Positions 1-6,093 of a stretch of 8,395 nt of DNA are shown piece by piece. The notes beneath the pieces were generated by a model, which did not search any database, was not told the origin of the DNA, and saw only the letters and a program-made list of their open reading frames with translations. A program made the position numbers and the translations under genes. Source of the DNA: Nitrospira sp. (lineage in GTDB: Bacteria; Nitrospirota; Nitrospiria; Nitrospirales; Nitrospiraceae); the NCBI GenBank assembly GCA_005116795.1, contig SWDL01000251.1:1-8395 (forward strand), read 5' to 3'. Within the stretch, counting starts at the first letter, position 1. Each line of letters opens with the position of its first letter.

Positions 1-1
1 G

Positions 2-640
2 ATGGAGATGGAGCGGGCCATGCGGCAGGGCATGACGCCCATGTTTGTGGCCGTCGGGCCTGCGGTGGTCGGTCTGCTGGCGGTCGCCGATACGATCAAA
101 CCCCACGCCCGCGAGGCCGTGCAGGCCCTGAAGGCGCTCGGCCTTGACGTCGTGATGCTGACCGGCGACAACGCGCGCTCCGCCGCGGCTGTGGCCAAAG
201 AGGTCGGCATCGAGCGGGTGCTCTCCGACGTGCTCCCGGACTTGAAAGCGCGGGAAGTGACTCTCCTGCAAGAAAGCGGCAGACGCGTGGCCATGGTGGG
301 AGACGGGATCAATGACGCGCCGGCGCTGGCGCAAGCCGATGTCGGCATCGCCATCGGCGCCGGCACGGATGTCGCGATGGACACGGCCGACATGACGCTG
401 ATCGGGGAGGATTTGCGCGGCATCGTGACCGCCATCGCGCTGAGCCGCGCAACGATGGCGAACGTGAAGCAGAACCTCTTCGCCGCCTTTATCTATAATA
501 TCTTGCTGATTCCCGCGGCGGCGCTGGGCTCGCTCAATCCCATCCTGGCGGCCGGGGCCATGGCCCTCTCCTCCGTCAGCGTCGTGAGCAACGCGTTGCG
601 GCTGCGCCGGTTCACTCCGCCCGTTGCTGCGTCACGCTGA
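2..640 (+). CDS. copA: Cu(+)-exporting P1B-type ATPase, C-terminal fragment (5' end outside window)
   Basis: This is the last 212 codons of a copper-exporting P-type ATPase; the gene starts upstream of the window, so the first ATG here is not its start. Visible parts are the end of the P/N domain with TGDN at residues 54-57 of the fragment, the hinge motif GDGINDAPAL at 100-109, and the last two membrane helices. The helix near 159-176 carries Y165-N166 followed four residues later by P171. The last helix carries M188, S191-S192 and N197. The YN-x4-P and M-x2-SS patterns are the Cu(+)-binding signature of the P1B-1 subgroup, so monovalent copper (or silver) export to the periplasm is well supported. 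Metal-binding N-terminal domains, the TGE motif, the CPC motif and the phosphorylated Asp lie outside the window. The stop overlaps the 3' end of the convergent SGNH gene by 29 bp. Confidence 0.93.
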   Translation: MEMERAMRQGMTPMFVAVGPAVVGLLAVADTIKPHAREAVQALKALGLDVVMLTGDNARSAAAVAKEVGIERVLSDVLPDLKAREVTLLQESGRRVAMVGDGINDAPALAQADVGIAIGAGTDVAMDTADMTLIGEDLRGIVTAIALSRATMANVKQNLFAAFIYNILLIPAAALGSLNPILAAGAMALSSVSVVSNALRLRRFTPPVAASR

Positions 641-1886
641 TCTCCCCTGTTCCCTCCGGCAACAGATGCCGCTCCCGCATCGTGGTCATGACGCAGTGCG
701 CCGTGAGCCGCGAGAGGATCGGCGAGAAATGCACGCTGTCCACGTAGAGCGGACCCGTAACCCCTTGCTGCACCTCCGCACACCAACCGAAATTGCCGGG
801 CCACTCCCCGTTCCGCACCAGGCCGGCCATGCGCGGATAGCCAAACTTGGAGAAGGTGTGCCCGCCAAAGTTGTGCGGCTTGCCTGAGAGATTTGAGGCG
901 TACATCGGCACGGCATGCCAGATGAAGACCGGCATGACCCCATAGGCCTTGGCCACCGCCTCGACCATGGTCTTGTTCCGGCGGTACCGCGCGATGGCCT
1001 TCTCGATGATGACAGGGTCGTCGTAGTCCGCCTCCTGCTCCAACTTCATCCCCATCCCGCGGACCGCCGACCAGGACAACCCGACCGCGCCGTTGGATCC
1101 CGGCGAGTCGCGGACAGCTTGGACGATCGGCAGATTCTGAATGAGCTCACGCACCAGAAGTTGCGGCCGGCCGTGTTCGTTGCGAATGGCTTGTTCAAAG
1201 AGATGGCGCAGCACGTCGCTGAAAGGCGGCTCGTCTCCCACAAAAAAGAATTCATTGAGGCCGTCGAGAAAGATCGCCACGTGTGGCACCCGCCCCTCGG
1301 CCAGCAACTTTTCAAACAGCACCCGCTCCAAGCTGGAATAGTACATCCCCCGCCCAAAGTTATACACGCGCACCGGCCGCCCGATGCCGGCTTCGCTCAG
1401 TGCGCGTTGTAAATGTGACGCGATGGTCTCCTGATCTGGCACCCCGTAGTTGAACGTCGTGGAGCCCCCGAAAAAGAAGACGTTGAAGTCATCCGGAGAG
1501 GGCGGCCATGGCCCCTGCTCGCGCGTGAGACGGAATCCCTGAGGATCGACATTCACAAAGGTGCCGGCATAGGCGCTCTCTTTGAACTGCGTAAAGGGTT
1601 CGAAGACATACGGCCGGGACCATGTTTCCTTCAACAACTGTTGCAGCGCGGACTTCTCCCAGCCGGGATAGTACTTCACCACCTGGGCAAATCCGTACTT
1701 CTCCGACACAGGATCAGCCGGATGCCGGAGGCCTCTCAGTTCGATCCACTGCTCGCTCATCCACACGATCCCAAGGTGCAGCCCGTTGAGCAGCAGGAAG
1801 ACGAGACAGAGATCCAGCCAGAGAAGGGCCGCCGTTCGATACCATGGACCGCGCGCGGGGCTCATGCTCTGAGATTCCGTATTCAC
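612..1886 (-). CDS. Membrane-anchored SGNH/GDSL hydrolase-like protein, partner of MBOAT acyltransferase
   Basis: A 424-residue protein with one hydrophobic N-terminal segment (about 18-43) and a large domain probably exposed outside the cytoplasmic membrane. The domain has SGNH landmarks: FFFGGSTTF at 137-145 with the likely nucleophile Ser142, a glycine block NFGRG at 176-180, DGLNEF at 208-213 with Asn211, and DSVHF at 383-387 with the Asp383/His386 pair. In AlgJ/AlgX, DltD and PatB systems, SGNH-type proteins work with an MBOAT protein to move acyl groups onto an envelope polymer. The gene lies 24 bp after the MBOAT stop, in the same direction, which supports that role. The chosen start is GTG, with AAGGA about 13 bases upstream. 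An ATG seven codons further in (1865) is possible but has no clear ribosome-binding site. The acyl group and acceptor polymer cannot be read from the sequence; an esterase role is the alternative. Confidence 0.85.
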   Translation of the reverse strand: MNTESQSMSPARGPWYRTAALLWLDLCLVFLLLNGLHLGIVWMSEQWIELRGLRHPADPVSEKYGFAQVVKYYPGWEKSALQQLLKETWSRPYVFEPFTQFKESAYAGTFVNVDPQGFRLTREQGPWPPSPDDFNVFFFGGSTTFNYGVPDQETIASHLQRALSEAGIGRPVRVYNFGRGMYYSSLERVLFEKLLAEGRVPHVAIFLDGLNEFFFVGDEPPFSDVLRHLFEQAIRNEHGRPQLLVRELIQNLPIVQAVRDSPGSNGAVGLSWSAVRGMGMKLEQEADYDDPVIIEKAIARYRRNKTMVEAVAKAYGVMPVFIWHAVPMYASNLSGKPHNFGGHTFSKFGYPRMAGLVRNGEWPGNFGWCAEVQQGVTGPLYVDSVHFSPILSRLTAHCVMTTMRERHLLPEGTGEISVTQQRAE

Positions 1887-1910
1887 GGTGTGCGCAAGGT
1901 CCTTCGACGG

Positions 1911-3299
1911 TCAGAATTGGAAGTACAAGAACGGCGACGGGCGATGTTGGACCAGCGTCAGGAGGCAGCCGACGAAGAACAAGGCCAGGAGTCCGGCGGG
2001 AACCCGGCCCCACTCATGCCGCATCTCAAAGGTGTTGGGTCCCAGGTGGGTCCAGGCCCCGACGAGCAGCAGCAGACCGACCAGCACGGGATCCTGAACC
2101 GCCGGCAGTTCAAACTGGTAGAACCACATGCGCTGGAGAAGAGTCCCGGCCATGTCCAGATCGTCCGACCGGAAGATGGTCCACGCCACGACGACCAGGA
2201 GAAATGTGGCCCCTCGCTGCAACAGGCCCGGCAGCCTCGCCCAGTAGTCCTCACCGAGCCGGAAGCCAACCAACAGCAGTCCGTGATAGAGCCCCCAATA
2301 GATGAAGGTCCAGTTCGCCCCGTGCCAGATCCCTCCGATCAGCATCGTGAGCAGGACATTCCGTGCCACGAGCCAGGAAGCGACCCGGTTCCCTCCCAGG
2401 GGGATGTAGACATAGTCCCGCAGACAGGAAAAGAGGGAGATATGCCAGCGGCGCCAGAAGTCCTGGATGGTGGCGGCTTGATAGGGCGAATTGAAGTTCC
2501 GCGGGATCTGCAACCCGAACAGATAGCCAAGCCCGACGGCCATGTCGCTGTATCCGCAGAAATCGAAATACAATTGGTACGTATAGCCGAGCATGCAGAG
2601 CCAGACATCCAGCGTCGAGAGCGCGGCATAGTCGGCCAGGGCCGGATCGATGAAGGCAGCGATGGAATCGGCGATGAGCACCTTTTCGATCATCCCGATG
2701 GCAAAGAAGGAACAGGCCTTCTGGAAATACCGGAACCGGTCCACGCGGTCGAGCTGATCGAGGTCCTGCTTGATCTCTCGAAAGCGGACGATGGGCCCCG
2801 CCACCAATTGCGAGAAGAGCGAGACATAGGAGGCGTACTCCCAGAAGTTCCGGGTCGGCACGATCACGCCCCGATAACTGTCCACGAGATACGAGATGTT
2901 ATGGAACGTGTAGAATGAGATGCCGATCGGCAGCAGAATCGCCAGCGGTTCCGGGGCAAAGGAGAGCCCGACCCATTGCGCGAGCTGCCCCACGGACTCC
3001 AGCCCGAAGTTCACATACTTGAAGAAGACGAGGATCAGCAGGTCGATGGCGATCGGCAGTACGAGACAGAGTGTGCGCCGCCGCGGGTCCGTCCAAGCCA
3101 AGAGGCCGCGGCCGGCCCAGTAACTCATCAGCGTGGAGAAGGCCAGGAGCGGACAGAATTGATAGTTCCAGAACCCATAAAAGACGTAGCCGGTCAACGT
3201 GAGCCAGACGTACCGCGAGGTGCGGCCCGACAGTCTCCAGAACACCAGATAGGTGATGGGAAGAAAGAAATAGAGGAACGGCAGACTGTTAAACAACAT
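1911..3299 (-). CDS. MBOAT family membrane-bound O-acyltransferase (AlgI/PatA-like)
   Basis: A 462-residue polytopic membrane protein, close to the usual length of AlgI/DltB/PatA-type acyltransferases. It begins with the family-typical hydrophobic stretch MLFNSLPFLYFFLPI and ends with PFLYFQF, also typical. Internal landmarks are AGPIVRF (167-173), YFDFCGYSDMAVGLGYLFG (244-262), FWRRWHISL (281-289, His286) and GGIWHGANW (322-330), whose His326 aligns with the nearly invariant MBOAT histidine. Such proteins move an acyl group, usually acetyl, across or within the cytoplasmic membrane for transfer to alginate-like polysaccharides, teichoic acid or peptidoglycan. The downstream SGNH gene is the expected partner. 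The start is the ATG that yields the conserved N-terminus; I see no good Shine-Dalgarno before it. The precise substrate is unknown; peptidoglycan O-acetylation is suggested only by the adjacent MurNAc-salvage-like genes. Confidence 0.95.
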   Translation of the reverse strand: MLFNSLPFLYFFLPITYLVFWRLSGRTSRYVWLTLTGYVFYGFWNYQFCPLLAFSTLMSYWAGRGLLAWTDPRRRTLCLVLPIAIDLLILVFFKYVNFGLESVGQLAQWVGLSFAPEPLAILLPIGISFYTFHNISYLVDSYRGVIVPTRNFWEYASYVSLFSQLVAGPIVRFREIKQDLDQLDRVDRFRYFQKACSFFAIGMIEKVLIADSIAAFIDPALADYAALSTLDVWLCMLGYTYQLYFDFCGYSDMAVGLGYLFGLQIPRNFNSPYQAATIQDFWRRWHISLFSCLRDYVYIPLGGNRVASWLVARNVLLTMLIGGIWHGANWTFIYWGLYHGLLLVGFRLGEDYWARLPGLLQRGATFLLVVVAWTIFRSDDLDMAGTLLQRMWFYQFELPAVQDPVLVGLLLLVGAWTHLGPNTFEMRHEWGRVPAGLLALFFVGCLLTLVQHRPSPFLYFQF

Positions 3300-3333
3300 G
3301 AGAATCCGCAGGGGCTTCGGCGAATTCGGTCGT

Positions 3334-3358
3334 GGACGGAGGGGTCTCCCCCTCGTCC
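3334..3358. other. Imperfect GC-rich hairpin upstream of the MBOAT gene
   Basis: An inverted repeat, GGACGGAGGGG - TCT - CCCCCTCGTCC, can form a stem of about ten pairs with one bulged base on each side (G3338 and C3352). It lies between the nucleotidyltransferase stop and the MBOAT start. Neither side has a T-run, so it is not a standard intrinsic terminator. It could be a structured 5' leader of the MBOAT mRNA, a 3' stabilising stem for the upstream message, or chance in GC-rich DNA. Confidence 0.35.
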
Positions 3359-3414
3359 GCAGGCGCGAACCAGATGTCAGACTACTTTATCGTGGGTGCA
3401 GAGACTGCGCGAGG

Positions 3415-3420
3415 ATTATC
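3415..3420 (-). promoter_or_regulatory. Weak candidate -10 element for the MBOAT-SGNH gene pair
   Basis: Read on the minus strand the hexamer is GATAAT, five of six matches to TATAAT. It lies 45 bp beyond the nucleotidyltransferase stop and about 115 bp before the MBOAT ATG. No convincing -35 hexamer is seen at 16-18 bp. If real, the transcript would carry a leader of roughly 108 nt containing the hairpin at 3334-3358. The 165-bp gap between the genes makes a separate promoter plausible, but the sequence evidence is thin. Confidence 0.2.
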
Positions 3421-3464
3421 ACGAAATCGAACGTGTTATGAGGACGACGAAGGAGGAGATCGAG

Positions 3465-4199
3465 CTAGGGCACGCGACGGGACAGATCGATCACACGGTT
3501 TTCTGCGTCCTGCTGCGCCTGGGCGTAGCGGTCGGGCGTGCCGATGTCGGACCAGTAGCCCCGCATGGGAAACCCACGGATCATGTCTCCCCGTTCGAGG
3601 GCCCGCACATAGGGATCGATGATCGAGGATTCCTTCCCACGCGGGACATCAGCCAGCACTCGAGGATGCAGGACGTGGACGCCGGCAAACATGCAGAGGG
3701 CCGCGGCCTTCACGCCGACCCGCCCTGTTCGATTGATGCGAATCACCTGCTGCATCGCATCGAGCTCCACCGGCCCCCAGGCTTCGGCCTCGGCATCGGC
3801 GCGGACGACCATGGTCGCGACAGGATCATGGACTTCATGAAGCCGGATGACTTCGGTGAGATCGACATCCAGCAGGGTGTCCGCATTCATGACCACCACA
3901 GGCTGATTCTCGAAAAACGCTTCGGCTTCCTTGATTCCTCCGCCCGTTCCCAAAATGACCGTTTCACGCGAGTAGGTCAGCCGCATCCCGAGCGCAGACC
4001 CATCTCCGAGCTCTTGCTCGATCAGGTGCCCAAGGTAGTGCAGATTGATGATCGCCTCGGTGATGCCGTGCTGTTTCAGCAGCAGGAGATTCCAGACGAT
4101 CAGCGGCCGGCCGGCCACGGGGAGCAACGGCTTCGGGATGGTGTTGGTCAGCGGGCGGAGCCGGGTGCCGAATCCCGCCGCGAGGATCATGGCTCTCAT
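3465..4199 (-). CDS. murU: Sugar-1-phosphate nucleotidyltransferase, probable N-acetylmuramate-1-phosphate uridylyltransferase (MurU-like)
   Basis: A 244-residue cytoplasmic enzyme of the NTP_transferase fold. The nucleotide-binding signature LAAGFGTRLRPLT is at residues 6-18, followed by PKPLLPV at 22-28 (Lys23), GTGGGI at 84-89, and MNADTLLD at 104-111, whose Asp107 should bind the catalytic metal. GYWSDIGTPDRY at 214-225 supplies the second metal-ligand region. The short length, without a C-terminal beta-helix, and the INLHYLGHLIE..LGDGS.LG pattern resemble MurU. In Pseudomonas putida MurU converts MurNAc-1-phosphate and UTP to UDP-MurNAc, bypassing de novo synthesis. The adjacent upstream AmgK-like kinase would supply the sugar-1-phosphate. 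The assigned ATG has no Shine-Dalgarno; a second ATG three codons later is possible. A different NDP-sugar pyrophosphorylase (glucose or mannose) cannot be excluded without alignment. Confidence 0.87.
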   Translation of the reverse strand: MRAMILAAGFGTRLRPLTNTIPKPLLPVAGRPLIVWNLLLLKQHGITEAIINLHYLGHLIEQELGDGSALGMRLTYSRETVILGTGGGIKEAEAFFENQPVVVMNADTLLDVDLTEVIRLHEVHDPVATMVVRADAEAEAWGPVELDAMQQVIRINRTGRVGVKAAALCMFAGVHVLHPRVLADVPRGKESSIIDPYVRALERGDMIRGFPMRGYWSDIGTPDRYAQAQQDAENRVIDLSRRVP

Positions 4200-4205
4200 A
4201 GGTCG

Positions 4206-4318
4206 CGTGAAGCGTGAAGCGTCATGCGTGATGCGTCGCTCGTCTCCGGATGCACGCGCTTTCCGCTTACCGCTCCATCCGTATCAGACGTTTCACGCTT
4301 CACGCTTCACGTATGACG
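4206..4318. repeat. Heptamer-based inverted repeat element filling the amgK-murU gap
   Basis: Two arms built from the 7-base unit CGTGAAG and close variants face each other. The left arm (4206-4236) reads CGTGAAG-CGTGAAG-CGTCATG-CGTGATG-CGT. The right arm (4288-4318) on the opposite strand reads CGTCATA-CGTGAAG-CGTGAAG-CGTGAAA-CGT. The exact inverted match is 17 bp (4206-4222 with 4295-4311), with 72 bp between, and the 7-bp period allows several pairing registers. The element occupies almost the whole 122-bp space between the kinase stop and the nucleotidyltransferase start. It resembles REP/MITE-like intergenic repeats, but no mobile-element gene is present. In RNA it could form a large stem-loop between the two genes. 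Confidence 0.8.
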
Positions 4319-4321
4319 GTC

Positions 4322-5440
4322 CTACTGGAGCTCCGGCACATAGGGCGTCAGGTGCTTGCGGAGCGTGGCGAGTTCCGAGTAGCGCTCCAGATTGCGGCGG
4401 ACGTACCCGAGCACGCGCGGGATATCGGCCAGGAATTTCGGATTCCCCTTCACGCGGTCGATGTAGACGAATCGCCCCGCGGCTTTCAGATTGCGCTGAA
4501 TGCTGGTGAAGTCGAACACTTGTCGAAAGGCTCGCCGGTCGGACACCTCCAACCCGTACTTGGCGATGCCGTCGAGATAGCGGGCGACAAGCTCATCAAT
4601 CAATTCCTCTTCTAAGGCGATGTAGGCATCGCGCAGAAGCGAGGCCAAGTCATAGGCAGCCGGACCCATCAGCGCATCCTGGAAGTCGATGACGCCGAGG
4701 CGTCGTCCCTTCACCGGAACCGCGCGGACCATGAGATTGCGCGAATGATAGTCGCGATGCGTGAAGACGCGGGGCTGTGCGGCCATCAGCTCAGCGATGT
4801 GCTGGAACTCGGCGTGAATCGGCAGAGCATCGTCCGCGCACATGAGCTGCCCCTGCCGCGCCACGATCCCATATTCGAGGAAGTGGTCGAATTCCCACAT
4901 CAACAGCGGCACGTCGAACGAACGGGTGAAGGCCAGACAGGCGTCAGTCGCTTTCGCCGAAGCTCGAACATGCATCTCCACGAGAATATCGATCGCCTCG
5001 CGATAGAGCGTCGCCCGCTCGGCCGGACTCCCCTTCTGCGCCGCCTCGGCCAGCGTCAGATCCCCGAAATCTTCAAGATAGAGCAGGCCCGCGGTCGCAT
5101 CGTAGTGATAGAGCGACGGCACCGGAGTTCCCGCCCGACTCAGATGTCGGCGCACATTCAGGAAGGGCAGTTCCGTGACGGAGGAGGCGGCTCCACTGAC
5201 CGCCTCCTCCGAGGCTTTGAAGGCTTCCGGCTCGGCCAGTTGCATGAGAATGACGGACGAGACCGGCCCATCCGAAAGATGCGCGCGGAAATATCGCCGA
5301 TTCGAGGCATCGCCGGCCAGCGGACTCAGCGCGGCAACGTTCGCCTGAAACGGCAGCTTGGTGCGAACGGTCTGCGAGATGAGCGCCTGATCGGGTGGAG
5401 CCAACGCCGACTTCGGCGCAGCGGGACCAACGGTCGACAT
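4322..5440 (-). CDS. amgK: Aminoglycoside phosphotransferase-fold sugar kinase, probable MurNAc/GlcNAc anomeric kinase (AmgK-like)
   Basis: A 372-residue cytoplasmic kinase of the APH/choline-kinase fold. GDASNRRYFR (43-52) matches the nucleotide-loop region typical of AmgK. VFTHRDYHSRNLMV (225-238) is the catalytic loop, with Asp230 as likely base and Asn235 as metal ligand. VIDFQDALMGPAAYDLASLL (250-269) carries the second metal ligand, Asp252. AmgK phosphorylates MurNAc (and GlcNAc) at C1 to feed MurU, and the next gene is MurU-like. The reading frame stays open upstream to 5647, but codons 5441-5503 use many A/T-ending triplets (TTA, TCA, ATA), unlike the gene body, and contain a consensus TATAAT; I therefore chose the ATG at 5440. 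An ATG at 5503 has GGAGG only two bases upstream, too close for normal spacing, but remains an alternative adding 21 residues. Exact sugar specificity is inferred from context. Confidence 0.87.
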   Translation of the reverse strand: MSTVGPAAPKSALAPPDQALISQTVRTKLPFQANVAALSPLAGDASNRRYFRAHLSDGPVSSVILMQLAEPEAFKASEEAVSGAASSVTELPFLNVRRHLSRAGTPVPSLYHYDATAGLLYLEDFGDLTLAEAAQKGSPAERATLYREAIDILVEMHVRASAKATDACLAFTRSFDVPLLMWEFDHFLEYGIVARQGQLMCADDALPIHAEFQHIAELMAAQPRVFTHRDYHSRNLMVRAVPVKGRRLGVIDFQDALMGPAAYDLASLLRDAYIALEEELIDELVARYLDGIAKYGLEVSDRRAFRQVFDFTSIQRNLKAAGRFVYIDRVKGNPKFLADIPRVLGYVRRNLERYSELATLRKHLTPYVPELQ

Positions 5441-5447
5441 GCGGGGA

Positions 5448-5476
5448 ATTATACCGGATTTGCGTTGTTCTGATAA
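5448..5476 (-). promoter_or_regulatory. Sigma70-type promoter for amgK, predicted nearly leaderless
   Basis: On the minus strand TTATCA (5476-5471; four of six matches to TTGACA) is followed after exactly 17 bp by a perfect TATAAT (5453-5448). Initiation about seven bases after the -10 would fall at 5441, immediately before the amgK ATG at 5440-5438. No Shine-Dalgarno sits between them. The sequence is AT-rich compared with its surroundings. Start-site mapping has not been done, so the leaderless reading is an inference. Confidence 0.5.
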
Positions 5477-5523
5477 GGAAAAGCCGGAATTCTGACGTGG
5501 CATTTCCTCCCCGGCAGAGACCC

Positions 5524-6078
5524 TCACCCGGCTGGATCGGATATTCCCTGGACTTGGCGGTCCAGCTCCGGAGGCCGACGCCTGGTAGGCCACCAGGATT
5601 TCCAGATCCAGATTGCCAGCGTCGCCCCGGCCGTATCGGCCACCCAATCCCAGACATCGGGATGCCGGTTGGGCACAAAGACCTGATGAAGCTCATCGCT
5701 GACTCCATAGAGAGCGGTCGCCGCCACCGCCAGCCCGATCGCATATCGAGATCCATTCGGACCTGCCGCGTACCGAAACGCCCGCATGGCCAACAAGGCC
5801 AGTCCGCCGTAGACCCCGGCATGCAGGATCTTGTCGCCATAGGGGACCTGGATCCAAAAGAACGGCAGGGACATTTCTGGAGCCGACATCGAAGACAAGG
5901 TAAAAATCAGAGCCGCATACCCTGCAACCGGCGCCCAGTACCGGAGGGCACGAGCGAGCTGACGGGGAGTGGAGATCCCCGGAGGCGATATCGATGAGAC
6001 ACTCAACGGCAAATCCAGACCTGTCCGCACATGGCGCCTATTGTACCGGCTCTCCGTCGCCTTCGCCATTCGTTTCAT
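5524..6078 (-). CDS. VanZ-like family integral membrane protein
   Basis: About 184 residues from the chosen ATG, with four hydrophobic segments near 49-63, 84-100, 110-126 and 147-160. The VanZ-like signature is clear: DKILHAGVYGGLALL (82-96) with Asp82 and His86, then YGVSDELHQVFVPNRHPDVW (124-143), followed by DWVADTAGATLA (144-155). The SDE.HQ...R...D..D...D pattern is characteristic. The founding member, enterococcal VanZ, gives low-level teicoplanin resistance by an unclear mechanism, and most homologues have no known role, so no function beyond membrane location is assigned. The frame is open further up to 6183, but that extension crosses the C10 tract and overlaps the start of the divergent GH57 gene. 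ATG codons at 6078 and 6069, and a GTG at 6030 just after a TACAAT hexamer, are all possible starts; none has a good Shine-Dalgarno. An 83-bp gap separates it from amgK. Confidence 0.83.
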   Translation of the reverse strand: MKRMAKATESRYNRRHVRTGLDLPLSVSSISPPGISTPRQLARALRYWAPVAGYAALIFTLSSMSAPEMSLPFFWIQVPYGDKILHAGVYGGLALLAMRAFRYAAGPNGSRYAIGLAVAATALYGVSDELHQVFVPNRHPDVWDWVADTAGATLAIWIWKSWWPTRRRPPELDRQVQGISDPAG

Positions 6079-6092
6079 TTTCGTTTCATTTT
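6071..6092. repeat. Two tandem copies of an 11-bp unit at the VanZ-like gene start
   Basis: The unit CGTTTCATTTT occurs twice back to back (6071-6081 and 6082-6092) and spans the proposed ATG of the VanZ-like gene on the other strand. It could be a local slippage duplication or a pair of same-face binding sites one helical turn apart. It is also the most AT-rich patch of the divergent spacer. Confidence 0.55.
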
Positions 6093-6093
6093 C

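Noticed and set aside
1641..2918. Long plus-strand open frame (425 codons) opposite the MBOAT and SGNH genes
   Set aside because: The translation is rich in Pro, Arg, Gln, Glu and His with no recognisable domain or hydrophobic core, and it lies antisense to genes with clear conserved motifs. Long antisense frames are expected in GC-rich coding DNA.
2976..4217. Long plus-strand open frame (413 codons) across the MBOAT start, the spacer and murU
   Set aside because: Low-complexity charged composition, no family motif, no ribosome-binding site, and complementary to the well-supported nucleotidyltransferase.
4206..4318. CRISPR array or intrinsic terminator at the heptamer repeats
   Set aside because: The units are only 7 bp with no regular spacers, the arms are inverted rather than direct, and no T-run follows the potential stem.
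4745..5473. Plus-strand open frame opposite amgK
   Set aside because: It mirrors the kinase codons, has no recognisable motif, and its end lies in the amgK promoter region.
5441..5647. N-terminal extension of the AmgK-like protein to the first in-frame ATG at 5647
   Set aside because: It would overlap the VanZ-like 3' end by 124 bp; its proximal codons have A/T-rich third positions and include a consensus promoter.
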